From the NCBI GenBank assembly GCA_013138555.1, contig WTCN01000034.1:1-19404 (forward strand): a DNA stretch of 19,404 bases, in the 5' to 3' direction. The notes below the pieces were generated by a model that did no database searches, had not been told where the DNA came from, and was given only the letters and a program-made list of their open reading frames with translations. The position numbers and the translations under genes were made by a program. Positions 14,683-19,404 of the stretch are shown piece after piece. Source of the stretch: Methyloprofundus sp. (lineage in GTDB: Bacteria > Pseudomonadota > Gammaproteobacteria > Methylococcales > Methylomonadaceae). The first letter of the stretch is position 1. Each line of letters begins with the position of its first letter.

Positions 14683-15459
14683 TTAGCCTGCTAAGAATAG
14701 ATTCACCGCTTCACAAAATGTGACTGGCTGCTCAGCGTGCAGCCAGTGCCCGGCATTTGCAATCGTTTTAATCTCTGCACCGGGGAATAAATGATAGACA
14801 CTGTCTTGCGCGATATAACGGGAAGTTTCTCCAGCCAGAAATAACACCCTGTCTGGATAAGTGCTAAAAGCATCTGTCTCGGGAAAAGCAATAATATTAT
14901 CTGCTGTCTCGGCAAAAATATCCAGATCTATGCGCCACAGATATTTTCCTTCCTTCAATATTAAATTCTGCAATAAAAATCGCCTAAAACCTGATTCAGG
15001 AATCGGACCGGCCAATAAATCATCTGCCTGTTTTCGATTAGTTAATTGCTCTAAAGGCAGCTGTTTTAATGCCTGAATAAGATTATCAAAACTGTGCCGA
15101 TAACTCACCGGCGCAATATCTGCCACAATGAGCTTATTAATACATTCAGGGCGCGATAAGGCCAGCCACATAGCAACTTTCCCCCCCATGCTATGTCCCA
15201 GGATATTTGCACTCATTAATTGCCGCGCATCAAGAAATAATTCAATATCAGCCGCCATAGACGGATAATCCATCGTTGAACTATGAGCCGAATTACCATG
15301 ATTGCGCATATCAATCACATAGACATGATGGTGCTCAGCTAATTTACGTGCAATTTGTTTCCAGTTTCTTGAGGAGGCAAAAAAACCATGCAAGATAAGT
15401 AAAGCGGGAGCTGAAGACTCGCCATATTCCTCGTAGGCCAGCGTCAATGCTTTACTCAT
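14683..15459 (-). CDS. alpha/beta hydrolase, YbfF-like esterase
   Basis: A 258-residue alpha/beta hydrolase. It has the oxyanion segment LLILHGFFASSRNW (20-33), VYVIDMRNHGNSAHS (46-60), the nucleophile elbow GHSMGG with Ser90, and a C-terminal GHWLHAEQP with the catalytic His. It resembles the YbfF family of small-acyl esterases; the true substrate is unknown. The start at 15459 is preferred to 15519 because AGG lies 8 nt upstream and the longer form would overlap most of the yjbQ 3' end. The chosen ATG overlaps the yjbQ stop by 8 nt (ATGAGTAA), suggesting coupling. It is convergent with efpL after a 16-nt gap with no clear terminator. Confidence 0.9.
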   Translation of the reverse strand: MSKALTLAYEEYGESSAPALLILHGFFASSRNWKQIARKLAEHHHVYVIDMRNHGNSAHSSTMDYPSMAADIELFLDARQLMSANILGHSMGGKVAMWLALSRPECINKLIVADIAPVSYRHSFDNLIQALKQLPLEQLTNRKQADDLLAGPIPESGFRRFLLQNLILKEGKYLWRIDLDIFAETADNIIAFPETDAFSTYPDRVLFLAGETSRYIAQDSVYHLFPGAEIKTIANAGHWLHAEQPVTFCEAVNLFLAG

Positions 15460-15880
15460 ATAGCTGACCTGAAATCGTTGCAACAACTGAACGGCTGCCG
15501 CCGTGGTTACGGTGTTCACATAAGTAAATACCTTGCCAGATACCTAGATTAAAGCTGCCTTGAGTAATAGGAATATTTAGACTTGCACCTAAAATACTAC
15601 TTTTTAAATGTGCTGGCATATCATCATCCCCTTCATAATCATGTTGATAATAGGGCGCTAACTCAGGAACAAAGGTATTAAAGTGACTTTCAAAATCGTG
15701 CCTGACCGTTGGGTCCGCATTTTCATTAATCGTTAGTGAGGCTGAGGTATGTTTAATAAATAAATTAAAGAGTCCACACTCAATTAAGCTTAAATCAGGT
15801 GTAGCACTCAAAATCTCATCTGTAATTAAATGAAAACCTCTTGATTTAGTTTGTAACTGAAATTCTTTTTGTATCCACAT
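15452..15880 (-). CDS. yjbQ: YjbQ family protein (UPF0047)
   Basis: The 142-residue protein matches the YjbQ/UPF0047 family: MWIQKEFQLQTKSRGFHLIT at the start, CGLFNLFIKHTSASLTINEN, then DPTVRHDFE, YQHDYEGDDDMPAHLKSS and GTWQGIYLCEHR-like text (here GIWQGIYLCEHR) near the end. Conserved His, Asp and Glu residues suggest a metal site. Some homologues show weak thiamine phosphate synthase activity, but the main role is unclear. The ATG at 15880 fits the family; an extension to 15943 would begin inside the terminator hairpin and is rejected. The downstream hydrolase overlaps it by 8 nt. Confidence 0.93.
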   Translation of the reverse strand: MWIQKEFQLQTKSRGFHLITDEILSATPDLSLIECGLFNLFIKHTSASLTINENADPTVRHDFESHFNTFVPELAPYYQHDYEGDDDMPAHLKSSILGASLNIPITQGSFNLGIWQGIYLCEHRNHGGSRSVVATISGQLYE

Positions 15881-15928
15881 AATAATATGTTTTAAAGACT
15901 CTGCAAACTTACATTTACATAATGACAT

Positions 15929-15957
15929 AAAAAAGGCGATCATAAAGATCGCCTTTT
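15929..15957. terminator. intrinsic terminator hairpin after the H-NS-like gene
   Basis: AAAAAGGCGATC and GATCGCCTTTTT form a near-perfect stem with a short ATAAA loop, with T-runs on both strands. It lies about 20 nt after the stop of the H-NS-like gene and upstream of yjbQ, so it should insulate the two; it could work in both directions. Confidence 0.88.
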
Positions 15958-15975
15958 TAAATACCTGTAAAAAAA

Positions 15976-16290
15976 CTAAATCAGAAATTCAGATTTATCC
16001 CGTCCCGACTCTATTAATGTACGCATCCATACAGGTGTAACACCACGCCCCGTCCATGTCATCTCGGCATTATCAGGATTGCGATATTTAGGGGGGACTT
16101 TAGCAACTTTACGCGCTTGCTTTTTATCGGATTCATAAATTTCAACCGTTGCTCCCACCGATGCTGCTAATTCTTTAATTTGAGCATAAACCTGTTTTCG
16201 CTGATTCGTCTGCTTTTCTTTTAAAGCGGACTCTGCATTAGCGATTATCGCCTGCAACTCGGTAGTGGAAAGATTATTTAAATCAGTCAT
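15976..16290 (-). CDS. H-NS family histone-like DNA-binding protein
   Basis: This 104-residue protein has an N-terminal coiled-coil oligomerisation part (about 1-45, LSTTELQAIIANAESALKEK) and a C-terminal DNA-binding part with YRNPDNAEMTWTGRG (69-83) and TPVWM, the H-NS minor-groove-binding motif. H-NS proteins silence AT-rich DNA. The usual Q/R-G-R core reads R82-G83-V84 here, so one of the two groove-inserting basic residues is a valine. The ATG at 16290 is used; a TTG nine bases upstream would sit directly on the AAGG ribosome binding site. It is monocistronic, with a promoter-like TATAAT upstream and a strong terminator downstream. Confidence 0.93.
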   Translation of the reverse strand: MTDLNNLSTTELQAIIANAESALKEKQTNQRKQVYAQIKELAASVGATVEIYESDKKQARKVAKVPPKYRNPDNAEMTWTGRGVTPVWMRTLIESGRDKSEFLI

Positions 16291-16364
16291 ATTCTTCAAC
16301 CTTAATACTATTTAACATTATTTTTCGTGGCTAAGATTAAAAATACCTAAGTCACTTGAATAGT

Positions 16365-16370
16365 ATTATA
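16365..16370 (-). promoter_or_regulatory. candidate -10 box for the H-NS-like gene
   Basis: A perfect TATAAT on the minus strand, preceded by TTTTTTGT, lies about 75 nt upstream of the ATG at 16290. No good -35 match is seen at 17 nt. The surrounding 97 nt are AT-rich, as in autoregulated hns promoters, but that is inference. Confidence 0.4.
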
Positions 16371-16396
16371 ACAAAAAATAAATATACCGATTTTAT

Positions 16397-17182
16397 TTAT
16401 CTTCTAACAACAGAAAAATTAATTTTATGCAGCAGCTCACCTTGCTTAGTGATTATTCTTACCTGCCACTGACCTGCAGTCCTATAGGTAAATAATTTAC
16501 TAGTTGTCATTCGCGATTTCTTACCTCGAATAACAAACTTGCGTTTATAAATAGTTTTTCCTTCTCTTAACCATTCATGGAATACAGTACGTCCTTTCAT
16601 ATTACTCACTTCAGTAAAGTAATAAAAGCCCTCAGCTTTAGTATTACCTACCAGTATGGGTAAATCAACCTTTCCATAAGGTTCATGTTTATTCACTCCC
16701 AACGCTAAGCGTGCACGCGTTATATGCGGATTTAAATATTCAGTTTTAGAAGGCTGGGTTTGCTTTGCTTGTTCTCCTGCCACACTGCTGGCTTTTATTT
16801 CCTTGTCTGCCTGCTTAACCGGAGAAACCGGTGCAATAGACTCTGCGACTAAGGTTTCTTTGGGGAGAGATTGCTTTTTTAAATCTTGAGAAATATTTTC
16901 TGCAACACTCTTTTCTTTTTCAGAAAAAGTGTCTTTTATGGAATCTGGCCTTTTAATATTAGCCTTATTGCCTATCGAAATACTTTTTGTATATTTATCT
17001 GCATCGGTATCAACCTTTTGACTAAAATAATAAGCCAAAATAATAACCAGCAAAAAGATAACAATAACAGAGATAATTCGCCTGACATTCCATTCAGTAA
17101 TCATTTCGACCTCAGGGTCTTCTATGGTACGTCGTTCTGTTTTTGATTTTACTTTAATTAATAAGGTTTTATCTGCTTTCAT
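16397..17182 (-). CDS. membrane-anchored DUF2914 protein
   Basis: The protein has 261 residues if started at the ATG (a TTG start at 17197 would add five). It has a basic cytoplasmic N-terminus, one membrane segment (about 36-54, ISVIVIFLLVIILAYYFS), a Lys/Ser-rich linker to about 145, and a C-terminal beta-rich domain. The domain shows THARLALGVN-like text (RARLALGVNKHEPYGKVD), YYFTEVSNMKGRTVFHEW, FVIRGKKSRMTTSK and GQWQVRIITKQGELL, the pattern of DUF2914. The function is unknown; topology suggests the domain is periplasmic. It lies upstream of the H-NS-like gene, 97 nt away, with probable separate promoters. Confidence 0.82.
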   Translation of the reverse strand: MKADKTLLIKVKSKTERRTIEDPEVEMITEWNVRRIISVIVIFLLVIILAYYFSQKVDTDADKYTKSISIGNKANIKRPDSIKDTFSEKEKSVAENISQDLKKQSLPKETLVAESIAPVSPVKQADKEIKASSVAGEQAKQTQPSKTEYLNPHITRARLALGVNKHEPYGKVDLPILVGNTKAEGFYYFTEVSNMKGRTVFHEWLREGKTIYKRKFVIRGKKSRMTTSKLFTYRTAGQWQVRIITKQGELLHKINFSVVRR

Positions 17183-17663
17183 TTTCCATGCATTCAAATA
17201 ATAGCTAGAGGATTAATTGTCTGTATAAACTTATTTTCAGGCATCCACAGACCCAGGCCAACAAAAATTATATAATTGATGAATCCCCTCTTCTATACTG
17301 ACGACCCAGAGAGGCATAACACTGGCCTGCCAATACTGACACTCTGACGAGCTTGTATCTTTCCTAATAAAGCAGAGAAGAAACCACGAATTAAGCGCAA
17401 CACACGTTTACTACCCGTAGTAGGGTGAAAAATTAATCATTTCAAGCACGATACCTGCGAGTAATGCACTCTGTCCCTCAGCACATTCGATAGGATTTTT
17501 AGATTAGCTCTTTATAGATTCAAATTTATTCATCTTTTGTACCACTGAGCCTATTTTTCGGTGCTTTATGTTGAATCTACGAAAATTATGTCGAAAACCA
17601 AGCACTTAATTATGCTCTATCCGCCATCACGTTTGCCCTCCATGGCAAACAGCGAACGCAATT
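17183..17663. other. intergenic region without a recognised gene
   Basis: About 480 nt between the DUF2914 gene and fsaA. There is a GTTTGCC/GGCAAAC hairpin at 17631-17650, 13 nt after the fsaA stop but without a T-run, and a small TACTACCCGTAGTA palindrome at 17410-17423. Only short broken reading frames occur on either strand. GTGCTGAGGGACAGAGTGC on the minus strand (about 17461-17480) could be a decayed repeat arm. The promoter of the DUF2914 gene should lie at the left end. Confidence 0.5.
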
Positions 17664-18341
17664 CTAGCTGTTATATGATAATTTATCACCAAAAGCAGAT
17701 GACCAATCAATGTTAAACTGATCTACCGCAGGTTGTACCGCTGGAAAATTAACCATTTGCTCAATAACATCAACAGGCAATGTAATCGCGCCACAACCTG
17801 TCGCTAATACGTCCAATACTTGCTGAGTTGTTTTAAAGCTAGCAGGTGTCAGAATGGTTGATAATTCATGTACATTCAATAAGTGCTGAATTTCCGCACA
17901 AACACCGACACCATTGTTATTCAATGTATCGATACGATTAACATAAGGTGACATATAATCAGCGCCATTTAATGCCGCCAGGAAACCTTGTTGCACTGTA
18001 TAAATAGCTGTCGCTAAAGTACGAATATTAGTCGGACGTAACTTCTTCATTGCAGCCAGACCCACTGGTGTAGTAGGAATTTTAACTGTAATATTTTTGT
18101 AAGGCATCTCTGAAAGTTTGTGCGCTTCCTCTACAATACCATCAACAGTCGTGCTTAAAGCTTGTACAAAAAGTTGTGTGTCTTCACCCAAAACTTCCAC
18201 AATAGCTGGTAAAACGTAATTTACCCCTTTACCAGAACCTGCCATAATTGATGGGTTAGTTGTGACCCCATGTACAGGTAGATATTCATTAATTTCAGCG
18301 ATTTTTTTTACATCAGCTGTATCAAGTAATAATTGGAACAT
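17664..18341 (-). CDS. fsaA: fructose-6-phosphate aldolase / transaldolase-like protein
   Basis: The 225-residue TIM-barrel protein matches the FSA branch of the transaldolase family. It has LLLDTAD at 4-10, GVTTNPSIMA at 25-34, the Schiff-base lysine Lys87 in ITVKIP, PTNIRTLATAIYTVQQG, SPYVNRID and ILTPASFKT. Tyr in PYVNRID, instead of the Phe of true transaldolases (SPFVGRI), favours aldolase activity: dihydroxyacetone plus glyceraldehyde-3-phosphate to fructose-6-phosphate. A transaldolase role cannot be excluded. AAGGA lies about 10 nt before the ATG. It begins 19 nt after pta, so the two are probably co-transcribed. Confidence 0.9.
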   Translation of the reverse strand: MFQLLLDTADVKKIAEINEYLPVHGVTTNPSIMAGSGKGVNYVLPAIVEVLGEDTQLFVQALSTTVDGIVEEAHKLSEMPYKNITVKIPTTPVGLAAMKKLRPTNIRTLATAIYTVQQGFLAALNGADYMSPYVNRIDTLNNNGVGVCAEIQHLLNVHELSTILTPASFKTTQQVLDVLATGCGAITLPVDVIEQMVNFPAVQPAVDQFNIDWSSAFGDKLSYNS

Positions 18342-18360
18342 ATTGATTATATCCTTTGTT

Positions 18361-19404
18361 TTAGTTTTTAGATTGAGATTGTATGGCTGTCATAACCACT
18401 GTATTTACTATATCGGTTACAGTACAGCCACGACTTAAATCATTCACTGGCTTATTCAAGCCTTGTAAAATTGGGCCTATAGCTATTGCTCCAGAGGAGC
18501 GCTGTACAGCTTTATAGGTATTATTCCCCGTATTGAGGTCAGGAAAAATAAACACATTAGCCTGTCCTGCTACCTCACTATCAGGTAATTTTGTCCTCGC
18601 AACACCCGCATCAACTGCAGCATCATATTGCATAGGACCTTCTATTTTTAATTCAGGATGTGCCTGCCGGGCAAGAGCAACTGCCTGACGAACTTTATCC
18701 ACTGCTTCCCCTTTACCTGATTCTCCCGTGGAATAAGAAAGCATCGCGACACGGGGCGCTATATTATACATCTTTGCAGTCTCTACTGCACTCACTGCAA
18801 TATCAGCCAACTGTTGTGCATCCGGGTCAGGATTTACTGCACAGTCACCATATACGAGTACCCTATCTTCCATACACATAAAAAACACACTGGATACTAT
18901 TGATGTACCTGGCCTGGTTTTAATAATCTGAAAGGCTGGTCGTATCGTATGTTGCGTTGTATGTACAGATCCAGACACCATCCCATCGGCATGATTTAAA
19001 TGCACCATCATAGTGCCAAAATAACTAACATCGGACATAATATCATAAGCCATATCATAAGTAATGCCTTTATCTTTACGTAAATTGAAATACGCCTCAG
19101 CATATAGCTCACGTAACTCCGATCTAAGTGGGTCTATAATAATGATACCGTCTAAGTGCAGGCCTAAACTATTTATTTTTTTCTGTATTTCTTCTTTCTC
19201 ACCTAAAAGGGTTATTTTTACAACTTTTCTCAACAATAAAGTTTGCGCCGCACGTAAAATCCGTTCTTCATTTCCTTCGGGTAAAACAATGTGCTGGATA
19301 TTTTGTTTAGCACGTTGTATTTGTTCATACTCAAACATCAGAGGCGTTACCCTATCAGGGTGTTTAGCACTAATTCGCTGCCTTAACTCAGAATAATCCA
19401 GATT
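18361..19404 (-). CDS. pta: phosphate acetyltransferase (N-terminus beyond window)
   Basis: Pta interconverts acetyl-CoA and acetyl phosphate. The visible 347 residues are the C-terminal PTA_PTB catalytic domain: IVLPEGNEERILRAA, HTTQHTIRPAFQIIKTRPGT, VSSVFFMCMEDRVLVYGDCA, NPDPDAQQLADIA, MLSYSTGESGKG, EGPMQYDAAVDAGVA and FPDLNTGNNTYKAVQRS. Reading continues open to the window edge without a stop upstream of the Met at 19338, and the extra residues (HPDRVTPLMF) match the link between the regulatory and catalytic domains of long E. coli-type Pta. The gene is therefore the long form and the Met is internal. It is followed by fsaA; ackA is not visible. Confidence 0.96.
   Translation of the reverse strand, partial: NLDYSELRQRISAKHPDRVTPLMFEYEQIQRAKQNIQHIVLPEGNEERILRAAQTLLLRKVVKITLLGEKEEIQKKINSLGLHLDGIIIIDPLRSELRELYAEAYFNLRKDKGITYDMAYDIMSDVSYFGTMMVHLNHADGMVSGSVHTTQHTIRPAFQIIKTRPGTSIVSSVFFMCMEDRVLVYGDCAVNPDPDAQQLADIAVSAVETAKMYNIAPRVAMLSYSTGESGKGEAVDKVRQAVALARQAHPELKIEGPMQYDAAVDAGVARTKLPDSEVAGQANVFIFPDLNTGNNTYKAVQRSSGAIAIGPILQGLNKPVNDLSRGCTVTDIVNTVVMTAIQSQSKN

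Noticed and set aside
15881..15943. N-terminal extension of YjbQ
   Set aside because: The longer start lies inside the terminator hairpin, and the family begins at MWIQKEF.
17631..17650. Intrinsic terminator after fsaA
   Set aside because: The stem is only 7 bp and no T-run follows on the minus strand, so only a plain hairpin is supported.
18361..19338. Short stand-alone phosphotransacetylase starting at 19338
   Set aside because: The frame stays open upstream to the window edge and the added residues match the linker of the long Pta form.

Overview
The window reads as ordinary chromosomal DNA of a moderately AT-rich gammaproteobacterium. The evidence is the uvrC-pgsA gene pair, an EfpL (YeiP)-type EF-P paralogue, an H-NS family protein, an FsaA-type aldolase, and protein sequences close to gammaproteobacterial versions. 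A methylotroph of the Methylococcales type is possible from the repeat style and the pta-fsaA pairing, but this is only an inference. No tRNA, rRNA, CRISPR array, prophage or intact insertion sequence was seen.

Layout. On the minus strand at the left are argH (arginine biosynthesis) and a small exported SmbP-like protein, separated by a large palindromic repeat. On the plus strand, mobB-moeA-bcp form a tight run (molybdenum cofactor maturation plus a peroxiredoxin). From 5102 to 12038 everything is on the minus strand. An LMW protein-tyrosine phosphatase, a secreted Dabb-domain protein and a dienelactone-hydrolase-like protein form one operon. Then come a Wzz/GumC-type membrane protein with an unusual C-terminus, uvrC, pgsA and a TetR regulator. 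On the plus strand, proS is followed by efpL (yeiP), so two factors that handle proline in translation are adjacent. On the minus strand again are a YbfF-like hydrolase coupled to yjbQ, an H-NS-like gene behind a strong hairpin terminator, a DUF2914 membrane protein, then fsaA and the C-terminal half of pta, which runs off the right edge.

Two things stand out. First, the 665-residue Wzz/GumC-like protein (8200-10197) carries, where related proteins often have a tyrosine-kinase domain, a cytoplasmic domain that aligns by eye with the catalytic domain of tyrosine recombinases. It keeps the tyrosine but has lost the Arg/His residues, so it looks like a pseudo-integrase tethered to a polysaccharide co-polymerase. 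Second, the intergenic regions contain a family of modular palindromic elements. Three copies (1664-1849, 4914-5075, 10290-10393) share related outer arms but hold three different hairpin cores, and further REP-like hairpins lie around them.

Three gene pairs (mobB/moeA, uvrC/pgsA, yjbQ/hydrolase) overlap by exactly 8 nt in an ATGANTRA arrangement, which suggests translational coupling.
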